Shown: positions 11,023-23,999 of the stretch, in pieces | Layout: every line of letters starts with the position of its first letter | Position numbering within the stretch: position 1 is the stretch's first letter | Assembly (NCBI RefSeq): GCF_001039355.2 | Contig: NW_019775003.1 | Coordinates: forward strand, 390,693-454,692 | Direction: 5' to 3' | Length of the DNA: 64,000 nucleotides | Source of the DNA: Lingula anatina | Taxonomy: Eukaryota > Brachiopoda > Lingulata > Lingulida > Lingulidae | Position numbers and translations under genes: made by a program | Notes under the pieces: generated by a model | Told to the model about the DNA's origin: nothing | Seen by the model: the letters and a program-made list of their open reading frames with translations, nothing else | Database searches by the model: none

Positions 11023-11153
11023 AGTGTAAAATCCTTTAAAGTTCGGTAATCTTTACAATTTTGAAAATTTAACGCATTTTAATTTTATTTTTAAAATACA
11101 ATAAGACGGGATATACCACAGTAGTTAAGGCATTGAAGTAAAGGGCATATTAC

Positions 11154-11398
11154 GGGGGCGGATCCAGGATTATATGAAGGTCCGGAAAACCAGGCCTCGG
11201 ATGTGAAGCCGACCATCACCCCCTTGTTGTTTTGTAGAGCAAACAGTGCCTGCCCTTTTGTACGGTTTAGAACAATAATTTAGCTAGTCAAAATTCTAAT
11301 TTTAAGAGGGGAATATTGGTGTGATATATTTTTCAGAAACCGAAGGGGGGGGGGGGGATCAGGACCCCCCTGAGCCCCCTCTAAATTCGCCACTGACA
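11154..11398. mobile_element. possible MITE with GGCGGATCC-type ends
   Basis: The left end GGGGGCGGATCCAGG and the reverse complement of the right end, AGTGGCGAATTTAGAGG, are imperfect inverted repeats. G and C homopolymers flank the interior (11344-11378). GCGGATCCAG-type ends are common in invertebrate short DNA elements. No target-site duplication is clear. Confidence 0.35.
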
Positions 11399-12354
11399 TT
11401 AATAGTTCAATACATAAAACGTCTGATGAAGGAATTTCAACAATAACAATTATTTTAATAAATATAATTAAATGAAACTATTTCGCTATTATTTTTAAGT
11501 CTGAGTAAAATTTACCAAAAAAAAAAAAAACGCTCCATTCTTTCAAAAGTAAAAAAAAGATTATCTCCACCCCAATGAATACGCATAGTAAAATCATATT
11601 TCTGAGCATTTCAATTTTCCCTGCATGTGTGTCTTACTTCAGCATTCCTATTCAGAAAACGTGAATAAAGAGTTCAATTCGGTTACATCCATTATTAATA
11701 ATACGATATGGTGACGAGGCACAGTCAAGTGTTTTACATGAAACACTGCAAAACTGCATTCTCATGTGTAATTATTACAGTAATTAGCAAAACCTTCGTT
11801 ACCAGGCACTGTGAGAATATATATACTTGAGGTTAAGGACAAAATGCGTCAGTAAAATAAACGTGCATCTCGTTATACCCCTTTACCGCACTCCAATTTT
11901 TTGATAGTAGGCCCAATATTAACGCAAATTTTATCCAAAAGGGTTGTCATTTTTAAAAATTTCTTTAGAGGCCTATTAAAATAGACTAAAACCTTCGTTA
12001 CTGAATACGAAAATTCAACATACTAGCAAGGCATGAATTTTAAATTTACACAAAACCCAGATTCATCACTTTATGTCAGAAAAAGTAAAAAAATCGTGAA
12101 TAAATCTTTATGTCCACTTTTCTATTCCTATGAATGAGATTTATACAGTCGGCTTTAGGCCCTACACAGGAAGCAAGTCTTAATTATTAATTTGTGACCG
12201 AGATTGTCAATAAACCATTTTGATGAATAAGTGTGCTTCGTCGTCATTTCTGCGTCTGTAAGCATAATTCGCGCGGCTTAAGAAATGCTACACGTCATAT
12301 TACAGTGAAAAGTGAGGTCACCGATAAGATTGGGTGCTGACCACATCATGTTGA

Positions 12355-12367
12355 TGACGTCATGTGA
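12355..12367. promoter_or_regulatory. palindromic CRE fused to an M-box/E-box
   Basis: TGACGTCA at 12355-12362 is a perfect CRE palindrome. It overlaps TCATGTGA (12360-12367), an M-box/CLEAR-like E-box. The site lies about 260 bp before the ATG of the Sec23/24-like gene. Function is inferred from motifs only. Confidence 0.4.
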
Positions 12368-12621
12368 CTTCGAGCTGACCTAGTTTACAAACTACTTCCG
12401 CAAGCGCTGGTACTGAACGTCGCAGTTGTACCTGAATATAATATATAGACTAATAAGCTTTGGTTAATGGTAATCAATTTCTGTATTAACAGAGTTGGAA
12501 TATCAATTCCAATCAAAACTGTTGTTCTTCTTCGAAGCAAATACGCAAAGGACGCTAATGAGACGGTAACCAGCGTTTTCTGTTGCTCCATGCTACTGTG
12601 TTGTGAAACTAGAAAGTGAAA

Positions 12622-15600
12622 ATGGATTTCGCTTCAAAATACGTATATGACTACGAGAATTCTGATGAAGAATGTGTGTCAGAAGACGAACTTGAACATG
12701 GAATGACACTGAGGTAAATAATTAACACGAAATGTTTAACATGTCTGACACCCTGCTTACAGGAATGCAAAGCTTTCGTGTGATTTCAAATTGAGTTTTG
12801 TCTACCATTTGATTTTGATGCCAGTTTACTTGTTTCTTTGCTTGTTTGGTCGGTGGTTTAATCAAGATTTCAAATTACTAGCTACCGGTGCTTGTATTTA
12901 TAATGCATCATATCAACCCACAAGACTTTTCGGATGAACAAAATACACTGTACATGCATAGCTTATTATGTTATTGCATATTGTACTACCGTGTAGTACT
13001 TGGCACTTGTCCATAGATTTACAATGTATATAGGGTGCTCTTATCTCGGGGAATTCCGAAAATTACAGTTTCAGTCTGAAGCACTCACCCATTTATTAGT
13101 AGATGTATATGTAGGCTCTACTCTCGGGAATTCCCAAGATGGCAGTTTGTCTGCAGCACACGTCCATTTATTGGTAGATTGATGTACATGTATATGCTCT
13201 ACTCTTGAAAACTTAAAATCATGAAAGTGAAGATTGTTAGCCATGTAGCCTTTTCGGGGGAACAGCCCTCAGTCTGTATACTGGTACTACCACGCCAGTA
13301 TAACTAATGGAGGTGATTTAATGATGATAAGACAAAGTGTACAGAACTTGAAGTTGAAGGCTGCATACCACATACATTTGTCCATGTTAATGTAGTTTTA
13401 CAACATATTGTACATACTTTCCAAAATTTTAATGAACATTAGGATGACTTACTAGAAATATTCCTTTAAAACAAGAAGTGCTTGAACTATAAAGACATAT
13501 ATTATATTTATAGGATGACTTTTACATGACTCTGCTAACACTTTTCATACCTTAGCAATGAGACGGTAGCAAGAAAGAAATAATGTGTGAAATTTTAGTG
13601 AATCACAATGGATAGCTTTAGGTAATAGCCTTTGAATTCTAAAGTTTGGGTCATTTCTTTAACCACAGCTGTAATTTTTCAGTGATGACGAAAGTGATTA
13701 TGATGAGCTTGCTCCCAGAGCTGTAGCAGCAGCTGCTGTTGCCTATGATAATGTTGGTGAAACTACAAAGGACCCAGTGGTGGCAGATGCAGCTGTATAT
13801 GATAACGCGGAAGAGCAGAGATATGAGGAGATACCTGGTAATGACGGTAACATGTATACAGTGTACTAGGTCTGATGATAATTTTAGGACTTATTACACC
13901 AGTTGCAAGCTGTCACATCTCGTATGTAACATCTGATGTGACATTATGCAACTATGTAGGACAAAAGGGGCGTTTTATGTGAGGTACCTTGAAAATAACG
14001 ATTTAAGCACATTTAATAAGTTACAATCACATTAAATAAAAGCATTAAATTGGCTGTCAGTATGATACAAGTTATATTCACATGGTCTGTTTAGACAAGA
14101 TATAATTAAGTTAATTTGATATCAAACTTTAACTTTGTCATATATGAAGGGGCATATCATTGTTTATTTATTCAATTACGTTTTATTTAAAGATGGTTCT
14201 TTTGATTTCTAGGAGGTGGCCCTCCATTGGCAGGTGGAGCCCCACCCCCTCCTCCACCCCTACCCCCGAGGTCTGGAGGATTTTTCTCGAGTTTTTTTTC
14301 AAGTCTTCGTGGATCTTCTTCAAAACCAAAAGAGCATGCATCTGCTCCTAAACCAGGCCAGCTCAAATCTGAGAAGAAGAAGAAGAAGATGAGCCATTGG
14401 AGGTCTGTGCCTGCAGCAGGTGAGATATGGGATCTTGATTTCATAAATTTCATTATAATGAAAGGTAATCAGGAGGGAATTTAAAATGCCTCCATTTTTT
14501 CCAGTATTTTACTTTCGTACATTTCATTATTTTTTTAGACACTCATAACATTCTCTTTCTGACATGAAGCAAACAAATTTTACAAAACTTAAAAAATTTC
14601 ATAGCAATAAGGGGCTTGTCTTATAACAGGCAGTCATGTGGATTAGAAAATGAAGAAGCAAAAGTGCATCAATAAATTAAACTTGAGCTAGCCATGCAAG
14701 CCACAATTACATCTCCCTCATGAATGTACCTCATCATTACAGGTGTAACACAGGCCAATGTTCAAGGGAAGAAATTCAGACGAGCCGACACTAATGTAGT
14801 CTCTATCAAATTCCAAACATTGACATCTCCCAGCCACATGCACACAGGGGACCCAGTGTCTTGCAGCAAGTGCCAGGCTCTTCTGTCCCATATCAGCAAA
14901 TTGCATAATCAGGGAGAGGACCAGGTTAGTGTTTGGAAAACTCAGATTTCTCACATATACATATATGTCAGTTATATGTGCGACACATTTGGATTGTACA
15001 AATGTATTGACTAAGGGAACCACTCGTGCTTCACCATTAGTTGAGAATTGAGTGGGTTCAATTAAGTGGGTAACAAGGTCCACTTTTTCACATAAAAAGA
15101 CTTCCCCTTTTTAGAAGAAAATAACAAACCTCCTTGATACAACAGAGGACATGCATTAAATGAAGGAATCATGCACAAAAATGACCAGGTCTTTTATGCC
15201 ATTTCCGTCTTGTTTCCTCAGGTGTGGACGTGTGAATTCTGTGGGGAGGGTAACATTGTGGACCTGGTGCCAGAGGAGATGCCACAGAAAGAGGACGTAA
15301 CCTATATGATCCAGCCAGCTCCAGTGACCACGGCCAGTGGGAAGTCTGGGGCTGACGAGTCTGTGGTCATATTTGTAGTGGACACTTCTGGCAGTATGTG
15401 TGTTACGACTGAGGTACAGTGGGTGATACTACATATGCTATTGTATATATGTATTCTTTTTACACATGTATATTTTGCCTTTTTGCAAGTATGATATTCA
15501 ATTGATATTGGAATTGAAATATTTGCTTCTAGTTAATTGCCAGTTATTGGGAAGAGACAAAAATGCTTTAGTTTTTAACTGAATGTTATTGATTTTGGTG

Positions 15601-18600
15601 AAGTTTTAAAGTATTAAAATATGATTTATTAACTGGAGATTTGATAGTCTTTCTGCGTGTTCCAGGTTCCAGGTAAAGTAAACTTGCGTGGTAGAGAGCG
15701 CCTGAGTAGACTTCAGTCATTTAACGAGCGTCATGAAGACCAGCATCTCCCCGGTCAGCGCCATGATGTGACCTATGTGTCCAGACTACAGGGTGTCCAG
15801 GCAGCAGTGGCACATCAGCTGGCCGAGTTAGAAAAGGACCATCCGAACCGTAGGGTGGCTCTTATTGAATTCAACAATGAGGTGAGTGATGTCATGTTCT
15901 GTAACACCTTGCATGTATCAAGGTAAACCACCCTCTCNCACCAGTTGCAAGCTGTCACATCTCGTATGTAACATCTGATGTGACATTATGCAACTATGTA
16001 GGACAAAAGGGGCGTTTTATGTGAGGTACCTTGAAAATAACGATTTAAGCACATTTAATAAGTTACAATCACATTAAATAAAAGCATTAAATTGGCTGTC
16101 AGTATGATACAAGTTATATTCACATGGTCTGTTTAGACAAGATATAATTAAGTTAATTTGATATCAAACTTTAACTTTGTCATATATGAAGGGGCATATC
16201 ATTGTTTATTTATTCAATTACGTTTTATTTAAAGATGGTTCTTTTGATTTCTAGGAGGTGGCCCTCCATTGGCAGGTGGAGCCCCACCCCCTCCTCCACC
16301 CCTACCCCCGAGGTCTGGAGGATTTTTCTCGAGTTTTTTTTCAAGTCTTCGTGGATCTTCTTCAAAACCAAAAGAGCATGCATCTGCTCCTAAACCAGGC
16401 CAGCTCAAATCTGAGAAGAAGAAGAAGAAGATGAGCCATTGGAGGTCTGTGCCTGCAGCAGGTGAGATATGGGATCTTGATTTCATAAATTTCATTATAA
16501 TGAAAGGTAATCAGGAGGGAATTTAAAATGCCTCCATTTTTCCAGTATTTTACTTTCGTACATTTCATTATTTTTTTAGACACTCATAACATTCTCTTTC
16601 TGACATGAAGCAAACAAATTTTACAAAACTTAAAAAATTTCATAGCAATAAGGGGCTTGTCTTATAACAGGCAGTCATGTGGATTAGAAAATGAAGAAGC
16701 AAAAGTGCATCAATAAATTAAACTTGAGCTAGCCATGCAAGCCACAATTACCTCATCATTACAGGTGTAACACAGGCCAATGTTCAAGGGAAGAAATTCA
16801 GACGAGCCGACACTAATGTAGTCTCTATCAAATTCCAAACATTGACATCTCCCAGCCACATGCACACAGGGGACCCAGTGTCTTGCAGCAAGTGCCAGGC
16901 TCTTCTGTCCCATATCAGCAAATTGCATAATCAGGGAGAGGACCAGGTTAGTGTTTGGAAAACTCAGATTTCTCACATATACATATATGTCAGTTATATG
17001 TGCGACACATTTGGATTGTACAAATGTATTGACTAAGGGAACCACTCGTGCTTCACCATTAGTTGAGAATTGAGTGGGTTCAATTAAGTGGGTAACAAGG
17101 TCCACTTTTTCACATAAAAAGACTTCCCCTTTTTAGAAGAAAATAACAAACCTCCTTGATACAACAGAGGACATGCATTAAATGAAGGAATCATGCACAA
17201 AAATGACCAGGTCTTTTATGCCATTTCCGTCTTGTTTCCTCAGGTGTGGACGTGTGAATTCTGTGGGGAGGGTAACATTGTGGACCTGGTGCCAGAGGAG
17301 ATGCCACAGAAAGAGGACGTAACCTATATGATCCAGCCAGCTCCAGTGACCACGGCCAGTGGGAAGTCTGGGGCTGACGAGTCTGTGGTCATATTTGTAG
17401 TGGACACTTCTGGCAGTATGTGTGTTACGACTGAGGTACAGTGGGTGATACTACATATGCTATTGTATATATGTATTCTTTTTACACATGTATATTTTGC
17501 CTTTTTGCAAGTATGATATTCAATTGATATTGGAATTGAAATATTTGCTTCTAGTTAATTGCCAGTTATTGGGAAGAGACAAAAATGCTTTAGTTTTTAA
17601 CTGAATGTTATTGATTTTGGTGAAGTTTTAAAGTATTAAAATATGATTTATTAACTGGAGATTTGATAGTCTTTCTGCGTGTTCCAGGTTCCAGGTAAAG
17701 TAAACTTGCGTGGTAGAGAGCGCCTGAGTAGACTTCAGTCATTTAACGAGCGTCATGAAGACCAGCATCTCCCCGGTCAGCGCCATGATGTGACCTATGT
17801 GTCCAGACTACAGGGTGTCCAGGCAGCAGTGGCACATCAGCTGGCCGAGTTAGAAAAGGACCATCCGAACCGTAGGGTGGCTCTTATTGAATTCAACAAT
17901 GAGGTGAGTGATGTCATGTTCTGTAACACCTTGCATGTATCAAGGTAAACCACCCTCTCCGTCTCATTCTCACACTGTCATGCCATTCTCTCAGCACTGT
18001 TATGTCATCCTATTAGCACTGTCTTGTCACCCCTGGAGTGCTGTGACTGTGAACTGTGGTCACACTAACAAGCTTTTGTCACAAAACACTATCACACCTA
18101 ACACACTGTCATATTCTCTCAGCAGATGGCTGTGATGTGAACCCTTACTATTAGTTAAACTGTCACTCTTAACCTTTCACATCCAACATTCACTTCCACA
18201 AACACTACATTGTCCCGTAATCAGATTTTGCTCATTTTCCAGTGATTTAATTACCATATTTCAGGTGACAGTTATAGGAGATGGCTCTGGAACCCCCATT
18301 ACAGTAACCGGGGACAAGCTGACATCCAAAGATGCCCTAGTTGACATAGCCTCTGACCTTCAGCTACCAAAGAATGTCAAAGATACAAGGCAGAACTTGG
18401 ACAAAAAAGTGTTTGAGTAAGTGTGTCTGATTGGATAAACACGTTTCTTTAGTAAAAATGATTTTATGATTTATCATGCTGAAATCATTTCTAACAAAAG
18501 GGAAAAAGTATAATTTGTCTCCATTTGTATTGTTTTGAGACAAAAGGGAGCTCAAGTTCTTATGATGAATGATTTCATATATATCTTTTCTAGCCTTGAG

Positions 18601-18890
18601 GAGGGAGGAGGCACAGCTCTTGGACCAGCACTGTTAATAGCTGTCGCCATGGCATCCAAATACACGGCCTCCAAGGTGATCATATGCACAGATGGCATGG
18701 CCAATGTTGGCCTGGGGAGACTGGATGAAGAAAATAGCCAGGAGGCCGCAGAGGAGTTCTATACAGAGGTTGGACAGATGGCTGTTGACAAAGGGTGAGG
18801 GTACTTTAACAAAATATGTTGAACATGCCATAGATATTTATCCAAGAGTGTTGTATTGGGAATATTGAAATTTCTGACAGAGTGATGGTG

Positions 18891-18924
<34 letters not shown>

Positions 18925-21900
18925 GTAATAGCATTACTAAAACAGATTGTTATCCTAGCCTTGCACTTTTTCTGTTTTGTCTGGCACCTCAAATGATGGC
19001 ATTTAGTACCTGCATGGTCTTTTTAAAGTTATTTTTTCAGTGGATAACGATATTAATTGTAACACTTTGTTTTCTGTCAAGAGTGATCGTTACTGGTACA
19101 GACCAAGAGAATACTTGATCCTCAACAAGTTTTATTATTTTTTACTGTGTAATCGAACTCTGTTTGTGTATGCATGCATTTATGTGTGTAAAATTCCATA
19201 CAGAACAGGAGACTTGTATATTGTATCCCTTACATTGTGTTTAGTGTTGGTGTCTCTGTGATCACAATCAAGGGGACAGATTGCAAGCTGGTAGAACTTG
19301 GGAAAGTGGCAGACACCACAGGAGGACAGGTAAGATGGAGCACCTGAATTAACCCTGTGTCCATTACATGTGGCTACAAGTATAGGAACGTAAGATTTTA
19401 CTCATACTATATCAGTATATATAAATATTTGTATCACCAGGATGTGGTTTATTTAACATCAGTGGGTGTGCTTGTAGAACTGCACCTAAAAGTCAAGAGA
19501 ATCTTTAGCCAAAAGTTAATGATTTCCAACACATGCCTGTGTACATTTGGTGGCCCTGCATGCTCTGTAAAGAATGGCCTACTTTCCCTTTTATACCACA
19601 TGATAGTGAACCATTGAAATATTATTTGTTGTATTTAATGTATGATAACAATGTTATTACGACATATCCTTAATTTTATTTGCCATGTTGTAGGTGAACA
19701 TAGTAGATCCACTAAAACTTACCCAAGAGTTTGGCAGTATTTTGGCAGATCCTATCATTGCAACAAATGTCACGGCTACGTTTATTCTTCACAAGGGCTT
19801 GTAAGTATAACATTTGCCATTTAAGTTTCAGATCATGTTTGAAATTATTTTAAAACTAGATTTCTGCTTATTTAATTATACTGCGTTCACTAATGTCCGC
19901 AAGAATAATCTTAGGTGAATCCAGGTTGTTGTTGAATTTCAGAAACTTCAAAGGAGCTGAATTATCGTGTCCTGTCCTAGTATTTGGTAATATTTACATC
20001 TTAAACTAGATTGTATATATCTCTGTTTCATACATCATGTGTTTTGTCAGAGAGTACAATATTTTCATGCAGATATATACGTGATGAAGAGAGCAAAGAG
20101 AGCAGAGCAACAAAGTTTATTGGGAATGTGACCGTTGACACAGAGGTTACCTTCGAGTATGGAGTGAGGCATCAGAAAAAGCAGAAAAAGGAAAAGAAAA
20201 ATGAAGAAGAAGGCAAGGAAGAAGGTAAAATTTATGGCAGTTGTTAGACTTTGAATTTGAAAAAAAAACTGTAATGGTTTGGCAATGCCTCACTGATGAA
20301 GGTTCATACAAGGGGCTACATGTATTTGCTTTGGAAACAGTGAAAATGAAATCTTCACCTGGGCTCACTATGAGATTTGAAAATAAAATCTTCACCTGGG
20401 CTCACTATGAGATTTTAAATATGAACTTAGGTTTAGCCATATGCTAAACATGAGAATCTCAGTGAGATTGGTAATACTGCAGTATATCTATCTGTTGTGC
20501 ATCAATTTTATACTAGATTTGGTTCAAAAGTATTTTCCTCTTACTTTTGATAAATTCAAATATACTAGTGAATCTATATCCAAGGTTCAAAATAACATTT
20601 TACCTTAATTACATAATACATTGGCTTTTTTCATGCCACAGAAATATTCAAATTTATGTCTGAAGTCAAGTTCAAGAAGAATGTATTTTCCCTTTGTATT
20701 TCATAATACAGTGGCTGACGCCCAGGTGACCACAGAAAAAACAGAATCTGAAGCAGGGGCTGAAGTTGGAGCAGAAGCAGGACCTAAAGTTGAAGCAGGA
20801 GCAGGGGCTAAAGTTGAAGCAGAAGCAGGGGATGAAGTTGGAGCAGAAACAGGGGCTAAAATTGGAGCAGAAGCTGGTCCCAGTACAGGTGACGCTGGGG
20901 TAGGAGACCTCTCAGAACTGCCTTTCCAGTTACAGATCAAATACACAGACCTAGAGGGCTCTCAAGCCATGAGAGTCCTCACCCAAAGCAAACCCATCAC
21001 AAAGGACAGGAATGTGGCAGAGAGAGGTTGGTGACATTGTGTTAGTTGTGACTGACTGGTCAAGTAAACATGGTGTTTTAGGTGTATCCAGGTGGTCACT
21101 GTTTGCCCATGACAGACTATATTGCGTGTATACAGGGATTAAGTGTAAGAGGACTACAGATTTAAATCTCAAAAGGAATGTGTACAATTTTAAAACAAAG
21201 TTTCTATCTAGCTTTTTTAGAATTATTTTCTCAATATTATTTAGATTTAAAAAAAAAGAGTTAAGATGAATGGTTCGGGTCCCTTTTAATGACTTCAGTG
21301 TCTCCATTTCAGAAATGAACCTGCAGGTGATAGGTGCTCACACGGCGCAGACGACGGCACGCTTGGCACTCCAGGGGGATTACACCGCCTCCAGACTGAA
21401 CGCATTCACAAAGCAGAGGCTTGTATCCAGGCACACGTGAGTCTAGATAACAGTCATCTAAGTGTCAAGAGATGTTAGACTAGCACTTGTGTCTGTTTGC
21501 TTGTATGATGTATTGATCCCAGATAATAGACAGTGCTTTGAGCAAAGTGGGATCTGATGTAGATGTTAATGGTTATATTTGTTTTTGTCTTGATATTAAT
21601 TCAGTGCAGCTGTAAAACTTGGTGTTGCTAGGTAACTGTGAGAGATGATTTTTTTTTCTTCAAGGAAAACCAATACATCAGCAAGGGCAGCCTACAGACA
21701 GTTCTTTTGTAATATAGCACCTATAGAGCAGACTGTCAATGCACAGTTACAGGTAATGAAACAAAATGTTGCATGTCCCATCACTTCACAAGATACAGTA
21801 TGTGCTCAGACCAATTCAGATTTTTTTTTATATCTGTAACACAAATCAGTGTTGGTTTTAACTTTTTCTGTTCATTATTCTTTTTTGATTTCTGTGATTC

Positions 21901-22785
21901 TTAACAAAGCAATCAATTTCTATTTTTTATGTTTTTTCATAAAATGCTGATGTAAGTAACAAATTACAACAAGTAACACTGCATCCCCTTTCCCAAAAAA
22001 TTAAAACATGCCACCTACATTACTTGATGCTATCTTAATTTATTACTTCAAAAACTTTCATTTCTTATTTTTCACTTTACCCTTAAATACCTTTAATTGT
22101 CTTTAACTTACATCTTATATGTCAATAAAAATTTATCGTGTTTCATCACTTCATGTCAATAAAGTGTGAGTGTAGATTGTCTTGAACATCACGTCCATCT
22201 ATATTTCTTGACGGCTGCTACATATATATATTTTTTTTTCTTCAGTCTGAGAGGCAGCTGTATGGTGGCAGCACCCACAGTGATGATGAGATGGACGAGG
22301 TGTCTGAGGTGGCAGAGGCATGCGTTAGTGCACCCCCAAATCTAGGCAATAAAAAGGGGAAAAAGGGACTTAAAAAGGTATTTTTTGTGATTTAGAATTC
22401 TGAAATTGTTTAAGATCTATGGGGTGTTATTCATATTAATAGGAATAGCAATCGTTGTTGTTGTTACTGTGAATGTAAGTAATGATGGAGCATTTCTGAA
22501 TGTGTAAGAAGTAAAGAATTAAGAGTCATTTGTGAAAGTATTGTATTCGTAAACATGCTGCCACTGATTTATAAAGGGTGGTTTTGGTTGGTGGGGGTTT
22601 CAACTAATTTTAAGAGTCAGGGATTTTACACTTTCTAAGAAATTTTGACTTGAAGTTATTGAAATTGTATTTGATTTCAGTTGAAGAGCCGCAAAGCAGA
22701 ATGTAATGATGCACTGTATGAACAGTTGTTCAAAGCACAGCGTTCCAAATCTGAGGCTTTCAGCACACCAAAGTCTGATGGTTAA
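12622..22785 (+). CDS. Sec23/Sec24-like zinc finger + vWA protein ('circularly permutated Ras protein 1-like')
   Basis: Sixteen exons: 12622-12713, 13683-13846, 14213-14419, 14743-14924, 15222-15413, 15666-15881, 18265-18416, 18594-18794, 19245-19329, 19694-19800, 20073-20224, 20712-21026, 21313-21436, 21665-21752, 22246-22377 and 22681-22785. They join in frame to 837 aa when the second copy of exons 3-6 (16255-17903) is left out. The N-terminus is acidic, then Pro-rich (APPPPPPLPP) with a KKKKK run. Next come a four-Cys zinc finger of Sec23/24 type (C195, C198, C219, C222) and a vWA domain with MIDAS motif DTSGS (269-273) and TDG (434-436). A region like the Sec23/24 trunk follows, then an Ala/Gly/Glu repeat segment (about 590-650) and a basic C-terminus. 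Such proteins are usually annotated 'circularly permutated Ras protein 1-like'; their function is poorly known. A COPII role is not implied, and I see no GTPase motifs. Confidence 0.85.
13897..15937. repeat. 2-kb direct duplication, copy 1 (exons 3-6)
   Basis: Nearly identical to 15939-17959. The only differences I see are one T in a homopolymer near 14500 and a 19-bp segment (about 14710-14728) present only here. The copy ends directly at the single N at 15938. Confidence 0.95.
15939..17959. repeat. 2-kb direct duplication, copy 2 (duplicate exons 3-6)
   Basis: Repeats exons 3-6 of the Sec23/24-like gene at 16255-16461, 16765-16946, 17244-17435 and 17688-17903, with intact splice sites. The four exons total 797 nt, not a multiple of three, and copy 1 ends in phase 0 where copy 2 expects phase 1. 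Including both copies therefore shifts the frame. The N at the junction and the near identity indicate an unmerged overlap or haplotig. Confidence 0.95.
20343..20416. repeat. tandem pair of about 37 bp
   Basis: Two adjacent copies of a unit with 'aaatcttcacctgggctcac' and 'tatgagattt', in the intron after the exon ending at 20224. Confidence 0.85.
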
Positions 22786-23340
22786 ACATTACAAATGGAT
22801 CATTTTCTTTGTACATCCCTTGAAAATTTAAAACATTGTTTCTAATGTTTGTGTTATATGCAGTGGTTACATAACATTACCCTTAGCCATTACCTTAATT
22901 GATTCAGGTAATTGGTCTAGGATGGACAAAAGATTTTTACATGCTTTCGCCTCCTTCTTCTTGATTTTTTTTTATTCACTTGTACATCAGTTATTGTACA
23001 AACATTGTTGAACTAAAATTGTTGTGAAAATGAAACTACATGTGACTATGGATGTAGGATAAATGTCAATAACCAGCCATTTTATGGATAAAAGCATTTT
23101 CATGTAACACTCCTGATACTACTTTAACTATGTCGATTGTTCTATTTACTACATGTTAATGAATTAGCCTTATTATTGTGTACTCTTTGTTAAATGTTTT
23201 TCCTGTTATCATTTGGTGCATGTGGTAATTTAATTGTAATTGCTATCTATCTGTTTAACATAAAGAGTATTTGAAATAATTGTTAGATCAAGATGATCTA
23301 TTTTAGATGTTATATTACCCACTTACTGTGATTTTTATGT
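22786..23340 (+). other. 3' untranslated region of the Sec23/24-like gene
   Basis: AT-rich sequence after the TAA at 22783-22785. No canonical AATAAA is visible close by. CATAAAG near 23258 is a weak alternative. The end is unknown. Confidence 0.35.
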
Positions 23341-23376
23341 ACAGACACAGATGTGTCTGTACATATTGCTATCACC

Positions 23377-23430
23377 TGCGTCTGTCGTCGCCGTCGCCGT
23401 CGCCGATCATGTCGCCGTCGCCGTCGCCGT
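23377..23430. repeat. (GTCGCC)n GC-rich array next to a perfect hairpin
   Basis: Interrupted hexanucleotide array in AT-rich sequence. Just before it, ACAGACACAGATGTGTCTGT (23341-23360) is a perfect 9-bp-arm palindrome. The pair may be the end of an unrecognised repeat element. Confidence 0.7.
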
Positions 23431-23509
23431 GCACTTTCAGCGTTAACACCATAAGTGGAAGACAGTTTTACTTTTTGTCTTTATATTTACAGAGCTGACT
23501 AATATTCAC

Positions 23510-23660
23510 AAAACGCAGGTCAAGTTCGAAAATCAGCATGATCGGGCCATTATTGTAGAATTTATGTTGTTTTTTCACTTTTTAGCATATATGCAACACT
23601 GTTAACACATTTCAAGGAAAACCGATAGGCCTGTTGTCATGAAACTCACAGGAGTAATCA
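23510..23660. repeat. dispersed, circularly permuted repeat, copy 2
   Basis: Contains the two blocks found at 161-345 in the opposite order and is cut off by the assembly gap. The gap may hide more copies. Confidence 0.5.
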
Positions 23661-23995
23661 NNNNNNNNNNNNNNNNNNNNNNNNNNNNNNNNNNNNNNNN
23701 NNNNNNNNNNNNNNNNNNNNNNNNNNNNNNNNNNNNNNNNNNNNNNNNNNNNNNNNNNNNNNNNNNNNNNNNNNNNNNNNNNNNNNNNNNNNNNNNNNNN
23801 NNNNNNNNNNNNNNNNNNNNNNNNNNNNNNNNNNNNNNNNNNNNNNNNNNNNNNNNNNNNNNNNNNNNNNNNNNNNNNNNNNNNNNNNNNNNNNNNNNNN
23901 NNNNNNNNNNNNNNNNNNNNNNNNNNNNNNNNNNNNNNNNNNNNNNNNNNNNNNNNNNNNNNNNNNNNNNNNNNNNNNNNNNNNNNNNNNNNNNN
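23661..23995. other. assembly gap (335 N)
   Basis: A run of undetermined bases between two repeat regions. ORFs running through it are meaningless. Confidence 1.
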
Positions 23996-23999
23996 AACA

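Larger units (their letters stand above)
10408..12621. other. intergenic region between divergent genes
   Basis: This separates the orphan gene (leftward) from the Sec23/24-like gene (rightward) and so should hold both promoters. I see no TATA box at plausible spacing. It contains an (ATT)n run, a possible MITE and a CRE plus E-box near the right-hand gene. No further coding exon is recognisable. Confidence 0.5.

Noticed and set aside
14187-16526. ORFs antisense to or out of frame with the Pro-rich exon 3 and its duplicate
   Set aside because: They mirror the proline and lysine runs of the real exon. The same ORFs recur in the duplicate copy only because the DNA is duplicated.
15939-17959. 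A genuine gene with eight instead of four exons in this block
   Set aside because: Phases clash at the join and the total added length is not a multiple of three. The N at the junction favours an assembly cause.
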